Positions 46,883 through 58,662 of a stretch of DNA of 64,000 nucleotides are shown here, piece by piece. The position numbers were made by a program, and so were the translations under genes. Numbering within the stretch: position 1 is the first letter of the stretch; the number at the start of each line of letters is the position of its first letter. The DNA is from Gigaspora rosea (lineage: Eukaryota; Glomeromycota; Glomeromycetes; Diversisporales; Gigasporaceae), in contig QKWP01001662.1 of the NCBI GenBank assembly GCA_003550325.1, forward strand, positions 50,899 through 114,898. The letters run 5' to 3'. The notes beneath the pieces were generated by a model that was given only the letters and a program-made list of their open reading frames with translations, ran no database searches and was not told the DNA's origin.

Positions 46883-49112
46883 ATGTCAATAAGTTCTGAT
46901 GATTTAGATAATATTCTTGAAGAATGTAGTAATGAGGAAGATTTGCAAATACAACTTAATAATGAAATTTATATTAGTAATATAGATGATGACAATATTG
47001 AAATTGAACAAAATGAAGAAAAAATTATACAAGGATTACAAAATTTAAGTTTTGAAGAAGCAGTTGCAATAAATGAAGGTGATTTATATAAAAATTTAGA
47101 ATTAACTCAAAAAATTAAATTTTATGGTAGAGTTAAATCAGATGTTTGGAAATATGGAGTGCTCCGTACTAAAAGGGCCCATTTTTACAATTTTTTGAAA
47201 AATGAGTTTTTATTAAATTCATGTAAATTTTGATATAGTTGATATTTTTCAATTATTAATGAAAGTCGATTTGCATAATTAAAAATCAAGATAATGTAAA
47301 AAGAAAAATTACATGAGGCTACGTAGAGCCAACACGTCACAAGAGTATCCAATAGTCACCTGCCATCTTTAACCAATCAAAATCGTGAAATTTAATTAAT
47401 CCCGGATCAGTCCGAAAATCAAAACAAATGGTTAAACTCAATTATCTCAAAATGAGATAAATGTAAAAATGGGCCCTTTTAATATGGTGCACTCCATATG
47501 TAGATGAAGAAACTCGTAAATGTTCTCAATTTTCTATGCAATTTAAACCAACAACAGCAACTACTTCTTTCTGTACTCATTTGCAACAAAAGCATAATTT
47601 ATTATTACAAAAAGAAAAATTAGATCTAATAATTAAAAAATATTCAGCAGAAATTCAAGCTAAAAAAACTCAAGCAATTTTCGAATGGCCATTTAAAATA
47701 ATAGAAGAAAAAGCTTTCAGAAATATGATTCAAACCTTAGATCCAATTTATAAAATTCCTAGTCATAAAACTATTCAAAAAGTTATTAATCAATTTGATT
47801 ATCAAAGAAATTTGATAAAAAATTATTTTAGTAAAATTTCAAGTAAAGTTGCACTTACAGCTGATTTTTGGACATCTTTAAAAATGAAAAATTTTTTAGC
47901 TATCACTATTCATTTTATTGATGAAAATTGGAATTTGCAGCATTTTGTATTGGATATATTTCAATTTAAAGGCTCTCATACTGGAGAAAGTATTGCTGAT
48001 AAAGTATATTCATTGCTTGAAGAATTTAAAATTGAGACTAAAGTTATTGCACTAACAACTGATAATGGTTATAATATGATTTCTGCTACAAATTTTTTAC
48101 AAGATAAGTTAATCTTAAATGATTTTTGTTATTATAGATGTATAGCCCATATACTTAATTTAATAGTTCTAGCTGGTTTAAATATTATAGAAGTTCCAAT
48201 CAAAAAACTAAGAAAATTAATTAAAACTATTCGTAAATCACCTAAAATTTTTGAAGATTTAAAAAATATTATAATTTTAAATGGCAAATCCTTTTTAGCT
48301 CCAACTTTAAATTGTAAAACAAGATGGAATTCAACTTATCATATGGTTAAAAGAGCATGTTTATTATATGAATCCATAGAAATGTTATTAGTTAAATATC
48401 CCAATTTAAAATCTTATATACCAAACAAAGAAGAATGGAAAATTTACAAAAATTTAGTTGATTTATTAGAACTATTTAATGATGCTACAATTGAACTTTC
48501 ATCACAAACTTATCCAACAATTGCACATGCACAAATAATTTTATTAGCTCTTAGAAAAGATTTAGAATCTGAAAAAAATGAAGATTTTTTATTGCACTAT
48601 GTTGTTGATGCTATGTTAAGTAAATATGTTGAATATTTTCATTTGATAACAGAATCATTACATATTTCTACTTTTTTAGATCCAAGATATAACAAATGTT
48701 GCTTTCCTAATTTGGATATTGAAGAAATTTTAACACCAATTAGAAAAAAATGGATCAACAGTTACCTTTACCAGCATCTAAACCTAAAAAAATATCAAGT
48801 TTTTATCAAAAATTAAAATATACATCACAATCAACACATGCAATAGATGATGAAGTTAAAAAATATTAGTTATATGCAGAAGCAGATGAAACTATAAAAC
48901 TTCTAGATTGGTGGAATGCTCACACAGCAGAATATCCAATGCTTTCAAAACTTGCTCATGATTATTTATGTATTCAAGCTAGTTCAGTTCCATGTGAACA
49001 ACTTTTTTCAATTGCAGGTCAAATAATTAGTAAATCAAGAAATAGATTAAATAGTGAATCTGCAAGAGCATGTTTATGTTTGCATAGCTGGTTACCAAAA
49101 AATATGAAATAA
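46883..49112 (+). pseudogene. hAT transposase, interrupted by a MITE and two lesions
   Basis: The ATG at 46883 opens an acidic N-terminus leading to SDVWKY, the start of a BED finger. The MITE at 47156-47495 interrupts there; the finger continues after it (DEETRKCSQFSMQFKP, FCTHLQQKH). The second Cys of the finger is Phe. The RNase-H core follows in one long frame (47536-48816): ALTADFWTS (Asp), TTDNGYNM (Asp), YRCIAHILNLIVL, CKTRWNSTYHM. A frameshift at about 48750-48760 moves the end into another frame, with a TAG at about 48868. There the C-terminal hAT dimerisation domain reads LLDWWNAH, YLCIQASSVPCEQLFSIAGQ and SARACLCLHSWL, ending at 49110-49112. All domains are present, so this is a recently inactivated full-length copy. 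Terminal repeats not located. Confidence 0.85.
47156..47495. mobile_element. MITE inside the hAT BED-finger codons
   Basis: Terminal inverted repeats of about 34 bp: left GGAGTGCTCCGTACTAAAAG, right (reverse complement) GGAGTGCACCATATTAAAAG, both continuing GGCCCATTTTTACA. Flanks ...AAATAT and ATATGT imply a short ATAT or TAT duplication. Removing the element plus one duplication copy rejoins the BED reading frame (TGG AAA TAT GTA GAT). Non-coding. Confidence 0.85.
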
Positions 49113-49930
49113 TTTTGTTATCTTTAGTATTATTATATATTTTATCTATTTACTATATTTATTTTTATATATATTTATTTATATTTATTTATTTTATATT
49201 GATATATATTTATTTTATATTTATTTATTTTATATTTATTTAATTTATATATATATTTCTTTTTATTTATTATATATTTATATTTAAATAAGATTTTTTT
49301 AATAGGTTTTTTTCTTGGCAATTTGTCTAAATTTTACTATTTATATTAGTATTTATTTATTTATTAAATATTTTAAATAAATATTCTATTTTAATATTAT
49401 AAAATAACATCTATTTGTATAAAATATTATTTATAAGACTAATTTTGCATAACTATTTATATAATTTAGGTCTTTACTATATTAATTAAAGTTATATTTT
49501 TAATTAAAGCTATATTACTTATTATTAGTATAGCACAACAGAATATATAATATAGCATAATAGTATCTATGATTTAAAAAACAAAAGTTTTTTCAGTATT
49601 GTAAAAAGTTTCAATTAAGGGTAGGGGGTAATGAATTTCAATTTCATATAAAATCGATTGTAGATCATTTTGGTGTAAAACAAACAGGAAATCGAACACC
49701 TGATATTAATCTAGAACGTTCTATAAATGTTCTATGTAGATCAAATAATACCGATATCTGATATCTGATATGATTTTGACTCGACGTAATAAATACCAGT
49801 AAGAAGACAACTGTTAGATTCGAATATTACAATATGGTATAGATAGTAGTCGTGGTGAAAGTATATTCATACGAATACCAATTCAATACTCGTTTCACTG
49901 ACAAGCTTTATTTTACTCAATTATTTTCCA
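49113..49930. other. AT-rich tail with TATTTATTTATA repeats
   Basis: 49130-49280 is a low-complexity TTATATTTATTTATTTTATA repeat downstream of the hAT gene. The remainder shows no gene. Confidence 0.5.
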
Positions 49931-49931
49931 G

Positions 49932-50105
49932 GCAAGTTCACTTCATAGACTAATAGCTTATTTCACAGACAAGCTTTTCTTATAAATTGCATTAACCTCA
50001 ACTCTAATCCTAATGACAATAACTAGAATTACTTTGTCTGTGAAATGTGCTATCAATGAAATACATTGTCTACGAAATGAACTTGTCTGCAAATTAATTG
50101 TTGAA
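49932..50105. mobile_element. Foldback MITE candidate (TTTCACAGACAAG arms)
   Basis: AAGTTCACTTCATAGACTAA ... TATTTCACAGACAAGC is mirrored by ACTTTGTCTGTGAAATGTG ... TTGTCTACGAAATGAACTT. The loop contains CTCTAATCCTAATGAC, a degenerate telomere-like motif. Confidence 0.5.
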
Positions 50106-50109
50106 AATT

Positions 50110-50660
50110 AATATGCTTTACAGACTGGTTGCTGCTGTATTTCTGCCATAATAATACCACTATAATACCATACTCAGAAATCTTCTGCTTGCGTAAACTG
50201 CAATTTTTCGGATAAAATTTCAAGAACAACATAGGATATGACACTATTTTAGGTAAGGAGGGTGTATTTTCATTAGTGCGTTGATCTTGCAAAATGGTAC
50301 TTTCATAAAACCAGCATGAATGTACCCTGCCCAGTGTAACTCTTCTAAAAAATTTGTAATTAAGAAGGTTACTAAAATTCTTTTCTAAATACTGTAGTGC
50401 AATGCTTTTAGTACCCGAGATCTGATAAAAACAAAAAGCAGATTATACGTGGCAAGGTATTCGACCAAGAGTGGGTATTATGCAAATCTGTCAAATCTTA
50501 ATACTCTGGTCTTATACAATTTGTCGATAATTTTTTTGTAATGTATCCGAGTATTATTTGAAGGGGTTTTAAACAAGGTGGGTACTAATGGCAGTGCCGT
50601 TATGGTACTTATGAAGACACTTATTATTAGCATAGCAGAATACCATCAAGCCCTATAAAA
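50110..50660. other. Spacer without supported gene
   Basis: The frame 50053-50292 (minus) has no recognisable motif. No repeats bounded. Confidence 0.4.
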
Positions 50661-50664
50661 AATT

Positions 50665-50950
50665 TTCAAAAAAATTATCTGATTTTCTCCATACTATCGT
50701 TCCGAAAAATGCTTATTTTTCGGAACAAACAACACAAATTCCTGGTTATTCCCATAGAACTTTGTAGATTCCGGGTAAGATTCGGCTTCAAATTTTTTGT
50801 ACTTTGTTATAATTAGAAGCCGAATCTTACCCGGATTTGATTTTTACCCAGAATTTATGAAAATGACCAGGAATTTGTAGTTGTTTGTTCAGAAAAATGA
50901 GCATTTTCAAAACAATAATCTGGAGAAAATCGGATATGTTTTTGACAAAA
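50665..50950. mobile_element. Hairpin element, arms about 130 bp
   Basis: Left arm ATCTGATTTTCTCCATACTA ... GGGTAAGATTCGGCTTC pairs with GAAGCCGAATCTTACCCGG ... TCTGGAGAAAATCGGATA around a TTTTTTGTACTTTGTTATAA loop. Arms carry substitutions and small indels. No obvious duplication. Confidence 0.6.
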
Positions 50951-50959
50951 ATCCTCCTT

Positions 50960-52860
50960 CAATTTTTATTCCCGGGAAGAATATCAATTATACCAGTTAA
51001 TTTTTGGCTGGCCGTAAGGACTTTTTTTCTGTTAATTGGCTAATAAAATCATTAACTTGAATGAGTATTAAACCAGAATCATTATTTTTCCTCCAGAGCC
51101 AAAGGTTATTCAGGTTGCAGAAATTGTTTTATAGGGAAGTATTTGTTTGTTTCTGTATTAGTGATATGGGCTGATAGAAAAATCATGGTTCGATCATAAA
51201 AAAGCTCGGCTTGTCGACTGGGTTGACTCCTTTTTTGCTTTACCATTTTTTTGATTAGAATTAGTCCTTATATAATATTGTGACGAATAATATTATCCCA
51301 TATCTCATCACTTTCATAATTATTATTCTTTAACTTGGCATCTACATTCTATAATTGTATCGTAGGCATTATTACGTGGGTGCTTAATACAGGTATTACA
51401 GAAACGTGTGTTGTATAAACTCATATCTAAGTAATATACGTATAGATATATAAGCAAAAAAAATGACGAATGTATGTATAGTTAGCAATACTTATAAAAT
51501 TTATCTTTTATAAGTAATCCCCTTTTAATAGTTAGGGTTAGGGTAAGCGATAATATTGTCCTTTTCCATGTTTGGGTTGGTATAGGTTATAAATAAAATT
51601 TTTTTAAAGAATTTTTTTTGCGAACTATACATGCTATCTTAATTTCTACTATACATACTTTATCAATTATACACTACATATTTGCTATGTACTCACTTAA
51701 TGCTCAAAATTTAGCATACAGCTAAATTTAGCATACATGCTAAAGTTAGCATACAGCTAAATTTAGCGTACATGCTAAATTTAGTATACATGCTAAATTT
51801 ATAGCATAAATGCTAAGTATAGCTAGGTGCTCTAATTATAACGTATATTAATCTTAAATAAAGGCATGCTCTTGCCCTTAGTTCTTCAATGTATGCTCTC
51901 TGAAATTGTCTCTAAAAAAAAGAATACATACTTTTCTATAATAAATGCCTAATAAATCAAAAATATTTCAAGTTCATATTTTACTGTTAAGCTTATGTAA
52001 CCTAACGCAACTATCTGTAGCATGAATATATTAAACGATAGTTATAATATCAAATGTGTAGAAAGTCATTAGGTCATTCCCTGCCAAAATTTTAGTGATA
52101 CTAAATTATTTGGTTGATATTTAGGAGAATTATAGTACGTTTACTTTATTTTTATTAATTGTTTATGCAATTAAACATACTGAAAAATGCAATACCTTGA
52201 TTTGTACCAGGTATATTTCAAGGTTGTTTGTGGTATTGTAAAAGATCTGGATACAAATCAATGACCATTTAATATTACAAAAATTTTTTTAATAGACCAG
52301 TATATTCTCTTCAAATAATACCCCATATAAAATACTCAGTAGTATAAATTGGTATTTCTATTTCATTTCATAGTATTAGAATTTTTTTGTTCTTTATATT
52401 CATTGTTTGTTAATTTATCATCTAAATTAGCCAACTAATGAAATCTATATCGTTATAAACTTTTATTTGATTGTTAGTCAGTTTTTGATATTAAATATGC
52501 TTTATAATAGAATTGATTCTTATACTTCTTTAATTGACTAGTCAGCCCACAAATGTGCAGGCCAGGTGACCCACCCAACTTCCACTTATAGCAACTCATT
52601 GGAAGTAGTCAGATCACTCAAGTGGATAATATAATCAATTATGCAATCATATCTGGTTCAATTTCAACTTCTATAATATGGTATAGTATTACAATTTAGA
52701 ATATTTTTGTAAAGATAACTATAATGCATGCGATTTGGTAAGTTTTTTTTTATAAATCACAATTATATTTAGATTTTATGATCAATATAGTGATCAATAT
52801 TAATTCAAGTAAAATATTAATTTTATTAGAACAATACAAATATATAAAATTTTTTATGAT
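50960..52860. other. Intergenic region with short repeats, no supported gene
   Basis: GTTAGGGTTAGGG (about 51532) is telomere-like. 51700-51830 holds GCTAAATTTAGC-type palindromic words repeated about seven times (CATGCTAAATTTAGCATACA). No coding motifs were found. Confidence 0.5.
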
Positions 52861-52865
52861 TTTAT

Positions 52866-55053
52866 CTAGTATAACCAAGTTTTTTCCTGCACAAGAGAAC
52901 TTGCATCTTCTACTATACCCTGTATAATTATAGTAGAAGTCAAATAAGCTGTACTGGTTTTTCGTTCAAGCCAGATTGTCTGCTTAACAAAACCATGACG
53001 AACCAGATCTGCTAAAGCTAATTTAGCTAAGGTTTAGTATGTAAAAGCTTTGGTTTTTGCCGATTAGTAAGTTCCTTCAATTTTAGTTTTCTACCTTTAA
53101 GTCGAGCATTATTTAATAAACAAAAAATATCTATGATATCCAAAGGTACAATTGGCTTATCATTATTTTCACATAATACTTCCACTACTTTTAACAAATC
53201 TAAAATTTCTGTTTTTACATCTTTTAATTCAACTTTGTTCTTCATACGCATAGCACAATTATCACAGGAATTACAAGGTTGTGGACTTGGATCTCTTGGC
53301 CACATGTGGTATTGTAATATTAATTGAAATCGGTATTCATAGGTAGTAAGACAGTAATATATTACTTTAAAAAGTTTGTATCGTGATTCTTTTAAAAAGC
53401 GTTCTCGATTTATAGTTTTTTCATCATTCCCATCATTATTATCAGTACTATAATAAAAAGTATATTAGAGAATTATCTAATATTTAAACATATAGTTATA
53501 TTAATAATACCTTTTTCTATTTTCAGCAATAATAGAATAATTTATACGAATATCTTTTTGAGAATAAAAAATAACACATTTGGCTTTTTGTTGATCTCGC
53601 CCAGCCCGTTCAGAAGCTTGAATAAGACTAGCTATTTATAAAAGTATTAGTTATTGTTTTTTAATGAATTTATATTTATTACAATAATATATATACTTAC
53701 TCATATTCATTGGAAAATTATAGTGTATAACTAGACGAACATCAGGCATATTTATACCCAAACCAAAAGCTATTGTTGCAATTATTAAATGTGTTTGGCC
53801 TTTGTTCCATTTTTTTATTGCATCATTTTTATCACTTTCTGTTAATTGTCCATTATATATATCTAATGATAATTCTTCTAATTTTGTACTTAGTGTATTA
53901 AAAACATCTAAACAGTCACTAATTCGTGCACAATAAATTATTGTACGACCAGACTTTTCCATATTTTTTACTAAATTTACTATTTCATCTGCCCAAGATA
54001 ATTTGGCATCTATTCAGCTTTGTACTGAAAACATAATTCTTTACGAAACAAATTAGATCCTCTTATAGTTGCAAACTGGTTTATATCAAAATTTAAATTA
54101 ATTTGAAGTGCTTTTATATCAGCATGGGACAAAGTTGCAGTTAAAGCCATAATTCAAGCATCAGAAAAATATTGTTTAAGTATTCCTAATTTTCCCCATT
54201 CTTCTCTATATATTAATTTTAATTTAGTAATTTTTATAAACAAACATTATATAGATTTGTATATTTCTTACCTAAAATGACAAAAGTCAAAAATACAATG
54301 TGCTTCATCAATTACAAACTGTAGCTTTCCAATATCATACAAACGTTTACATAATCTCCAAACTGATTTATTAAGCAATAATTTTTCTGGAGTAACAAAA
54401 AGCAAGCGAGTAAATCCAAGAACTATTTCATCAAAAAGTTTTGATTCATATTCAATTGTTCCTTTTGATGATGTTAGCAAGCCACCACATAGAACTCCTA
54501 ACTGAACAAAATAGTTCTAAAAAAAATTCTATTAGATATATACTTATTTTAATTTTTAAATTTTTATATAATATAATTTTTATACAAACTATTTGGTTTT
54601 GAATTAAAGATTTCAAAGGAGAAATAACAATTGTAAGACCATCAAAGAGAATTGCAGAGGCTGCATAACAAAAAGATTTTTCACCTCCAGTTTTTAAAAT
54701 AACAAGTGTATCTTTTTTGTCTCCTATATAACTTTTTATAGCTTCTAATTGTCCAGATCTCAAATCAGTATATTTAAATATTTTTTCTTTAATAACTTCA
54801 ACTTGTTGTATTAAATCCATAGATTGATAGATATCATCTTTTATTCCTTCTGGATTTAAAATTCTGTTTTTCCAACCAAATACTTGATATGTAAAACATA
54901 ATGCACATAAGCCTTTTGTATATTTTGGAAAAGTATGACAACCAATACATCCTATAGTAATATCAAAGTCAATTATTAATGAAGCAAAAGATGGATAAAA
55001 CTCATTGAAACGAAGCCGGTCCTGTGCTTTAAATTTATAAGGAACCAATTCCT
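52866..55053 (-). pseudogene. RecQ-type helicase half of a transposase-helicase fusion gene
   Basis: This is the 3' half of the gene starting near 58620. In order: CIGCHTFP/LCALC Cys pairs; LRSGQLEAIKSYI; Walker A as KTGGEKS, where RecQ proteins have TGGGKS; VISPLKSLIQNQI; LLFVTPEKLL; Walker B VIDEAHCIF (DEAH); ALTATLSHAD; then, after a shift at about 54010, the C-terminal lobe with IIYCARISDCL, IATIAFGLGINMPDVRLVIHY and ASERAGRDQQKAKC; a RecQ zinc module (QYHMWPRDPSPQPCNSCDNC); and a winged-helix-like tail (TLAKLALADLVRHGF), entered by another shift at about 53030 and ending at TAG 52866-52868. Introns with good sites lie at about 53447-53512, 53633-53702, 54206-54274 and 54514-54589. An in-frame TGA lies at about 54170. 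The domain order is convincing; activity is not. Confidence 0.82.
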
Positions 55054-58000
55054 ATATTATTAAACTATAATAGTAAGCAAATAAATAGTTAAACTTTTAA
55101 AATTATTATTTTATAATAATAATAATTACCTGATCAAAATTAAAGCCAACCAATTCTTTACGTTCATTAGCAAAATTATTAGCCTGTATTTGGTTACGTT
55201 GTTGTATTTTATTTATATTCCATCTTAGTTTATCAGAACGCTCTTTTTCTATTGCATTAATATTATGCAAATCTTCAGTTTCAAAAGGTTTTCCATTATA
55301 AATTTCTCTAAGTTCTGATAGCAAATAAGTATATCCTTCATTGTAATGCAATATAGCCATTGTATGACGTGCAGAATATGATTGCTAGTAATCAATTTTT
55401 TTGTCTAGATATACTAGTTTTACACGATTAAATGATTCATTTTGGGAAGTTCAATTTAATGTGACAATTCCTTGACCACAAGGTAAACAAAAAATTTCTT
55501 CAAAAAGTTTTCGAAATTCATTAATTTGATTATTAGATGAATGACAAAGAGTAGGTTCTTGCAAAATAATTTCAGGACAGGATCATCTTTTGTCCAGCAA
55601 ATATCTGACCAACAAGATGAATGATTATTTTGTAAATGTTGGATAAGACCCTCTACTTGCATATTTCGTGTTTTCTCTTCAGATGGTATAGAAGTACTGT
55701 GGTCTACTTTTCGTAAAGCTGCTGAATAAATATATCCACGAAACCAATGCATTATATAATCTTCAAAAGCATGAAATCTGATATATTTTTTATCTAAAAA
55801 AATATTAAAAAAATATAAATTAATAAATATAATTTTTGTAATAAAAATTTTTTATACTTACTATGTAAAGAGTTTTTAATATTTTTTGTTAAATGTTTTA
55901 AATCAGCATAGACATTAGAACAATAGGTACATTTGCAAGAGTTTTATTTGAGTCCAAATCACCATCAATACATATTTCTAAATGTAAACTAGCTTCTTCT
56001 AATAATGGGCTAATTTGATTTAATACCTTAATTAAAATAGCATGTTCCATTTGTCTTGAAGATTTATCAAAATTGCCTTGATGGATTATTTTAGTAAGCT
56101 CTGATTTACTATCTTTTGCAAATCTGGTTTTTTCTACTGTATGAAATGCAACGATTGGCTTGTAGGAATAATCTAATAAAAATAATTTTAATTAGCTATA
56201 AATCAACTCAATAATTATAAATAAAATATTATACCAGGTGGCATTTCTTGATATATTAGCTCACCACTAGCTTGGTTTGCATTTCGTACATGAGACCATG
56301 AGCAATCAAACCCAAGAGCTAAAGTTTTGTTGCCTTTTGATAATGTATGTTCAATACATTTTTCAAAGCACTTTTTGTACTAGAAGTTGCACAAGTTCTA
56401 AGAGGACTAAAATACATCTTTTGATAATGATGATATGTTCTACTACTTATTTGATTAGTAACTCCTATTATAGCTAATAAACTTTGTACTGCATTAGGGG
56501 GCTTCCAGAAATTACATGATTTTTTGGTGGGTGGGTGGGGTCCTGAAAATATCAGGTTAAAATTATAATTCTGGTCAAATTTTTATAATCCTGGCCAAAA
56601 GTATAAAATTATAAAATTATTAATAACTATTGTTCTACAGAACCAATTTAGATGATTTAACTATCAAAATGTTCGTCTCACTGAGACGATTCTAACAAGC
56701 CCAAAATCGCTAAAATCTAATCACAGGGTCCCAAGATCGTTCAACTTTTGTGTAATTTTAATAGTGATTTTTTAGAATAACTAAGTAAATTTTTTTAATA
56801 TTGAATAACTTTTGATCCACTGGCCCGTTCTGGATGATTTAACTACCAAAATGCTCGTCTCAGTGAGATGATTCTAACAAGACCAAAATCGCTAAATTCT
56901 AATTACAGGATTCCAAGATCGATAAAGATTTGTATTGTTTGTCTAAAAATACAAATCTTTATCGATCTTGGAATCCTGTAATTAGAATTAAGCGATTTTG
57001 GGCTTGTTAGAATCGTCTCACTGAGACAAGCATTTTAGTAGTTAAATCATCCAAAACGGGCCAGTGGATCAAAAGTTATTCAATATTAAAGAAATTTACT
57101 TAGTGATTCTAAAAAAATCACTATTAAAATAATCGTCTCACTGAGACAAGCATTTTAGTAGTTAAATCATCCAAAACGGGCCAGTGGATCAAAAGTTATT
57201 CAATATTAAAGAAATTTACTTAGTGATTCTAAAAAAATCACTATTAAAATTACACAAAAGTTGAATGATCTTGGGACCCTGTGATTAGATTTTAGCAATT
57301 TTGGGCTTGTTAGAATCGTCTCAGCAAGACGAACATTTTGGTAGTTAAATTATCTAAATTTGTTCAGTATAACAATAGTTATTATCAATTTTATAAATTA
57401 AAATATATAAATAAATTTTAAAAAATATAAAATTTGATTGGCTAATAGAGTATCAGGTGTGGGTAGGTGTGATAAAATTTTAAAATTTATTAGTAACAAA
57501 ATATTACGTAATTTCTGGAAGCCCCTTACGAGATATTCCACCTGCTAGTCCAGAAGCAGCTATAGCTTTTGTAAGCTGAATATCTTTTGTTTCATTTATA
57601 TATTCAAAAATAGTATTACATATTTTACACTTTACTATGCATTTAACCCGAAATCCAATTGATGTTACATTTAGAACTTTATCTATAAAGCTTTTGTTAT
57701 TGCAACTATGACAAGGTTGTATAAGTACTAATAAAAGATATTGTTCAGTGGAAATTAGTATTGTGGAACCTAGTTTAGCTGATTTTATTGCATTTTTAAC
57801 ATTTGTTCCAACAAATCTTCTTCATTAAAATTGGTTTTTTCTAGTTCACTTTCTAGTTGTTCTATTTGTTTTTTGAGGCTAGTTATTTTTCGATTAAGAT
57901 TGTGGATTTTTGCCTTTTCTTTATTATAGTCTAACATTAAAGCTTGAACGCTTTTTGGAGGTAAATATTTACCTTCTTTTTCCAATAATATGTTATATTT

Positions 58001-58620
58001 TATTGAAATGAATAATTCATTATGTTCAAAATCATTACTTATTTGATCAGCTTTTCTTTTTAAATTATCACGCAATAGCTCTTCTGTTATTGTTGCATTT
58101 ATTAATTTTTGTTAATTCTGAAAAATATTAGGATAATGTTTTGTAACAGCTGCTCGTAATAAAGCCATATTTTCTGCATCCATAAATCCAAGAAGAGCAG
58201 GTAAAGATCGGTAATTATTTGGATCATAGTCTAATTTTTTACTTTTAAAAAGACAATAATCAAAACCAGTCTTAGGTTGCTGTAAATCGGTATTATCATA
58301 AGTTTTCCACAAAAATTTAAGATGAGAATTTTCAAATATAATACTAAATTTCCAAATCTTTTCTGCAGTTTTAAAAAAAATAGAATATCCAGGTAGCAAA
58401 GGAATCCATTCATCTTTTTTATTTTTTGGTTGATAATGGTAATATCCAGCATTAGTAGGAGGGCTTTCTTGAAGTGGAATTGCTTCAAGTTGCTTATGTA
58501 AAGGTAATACCTCTAATTCTGGATTGATTTCTCTAACAAGACATCCCTCTTTTGAATCTATTTGAACTCTTTTTTCTGGCAATTGAGCAATAATTTGTTA
58601 ATACCATTTAACCATTTTTG
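55054..58620 (-). pseudogene. DDE-type transposase half of the transposase-RecQ fusion gene
   Basis: Reads leftward from about 58620 (MVKWY, then TAA). Exon block 58582-58112 (EINPELEVLPLHKQLEAIPL...) is followed in frame, after a TAA at 58112-58114, by a coiled coil at 57785-58075. A frameshift leads to a four-Cys zinc knuckle (PCHSCNNKS, CKICN) at about 57590-57700. The MITE 56497-57525 follows, then LGFDCSWSHVRNANQASGEL (acidic residue of an RNase-H-like core), YKPIVAFHTVEKTRFAKDSK and LEICIDGDLDSNKT (second acidic site). Introns at about 55054-55129, 55794-55861 and 56173-56234 have GT..AG ends. Further lesions: shifts near 56360, 55930 and 55575, and TAG at 55385. I recall DDE transposons that carry a helicase (for example the Academ superfamily), but I cannot confirm the class by eye. 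Confidence 0.7.
56497..57525. mobile_element. Foldback MITE (GGGGCTTCCAGAAATTAC ends, TTA duplication) inside the transposase exon
   Basis: Terminal inverted repeats GGGGCTTCCAGAAATTAC, flanked by TTA on both sides (56494-56496, 57526-57528), as in PIF/Harbinger-type insertions. Arms of about 430 bp fold around about 56940. Removing the element and one TTA rejoins the host frame (GGA ATA TCT CGT AAT GCA GTA on the minus strand). The right arm contains an exact 120-bp tandem duplication (57011-57130 and 57131-57250). Non-coding. The core (TCTCACTGAGACGATTCTAA, AGCCCAAAATCGC) is shared with the mariner-type MITEs near 29.7 and 30.8 kb. Confidence 0.88.
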
Positions 58621-58662
58621 TATTGAAAATTTAAAATATAGTATTATAAAAATCTATTTAGA

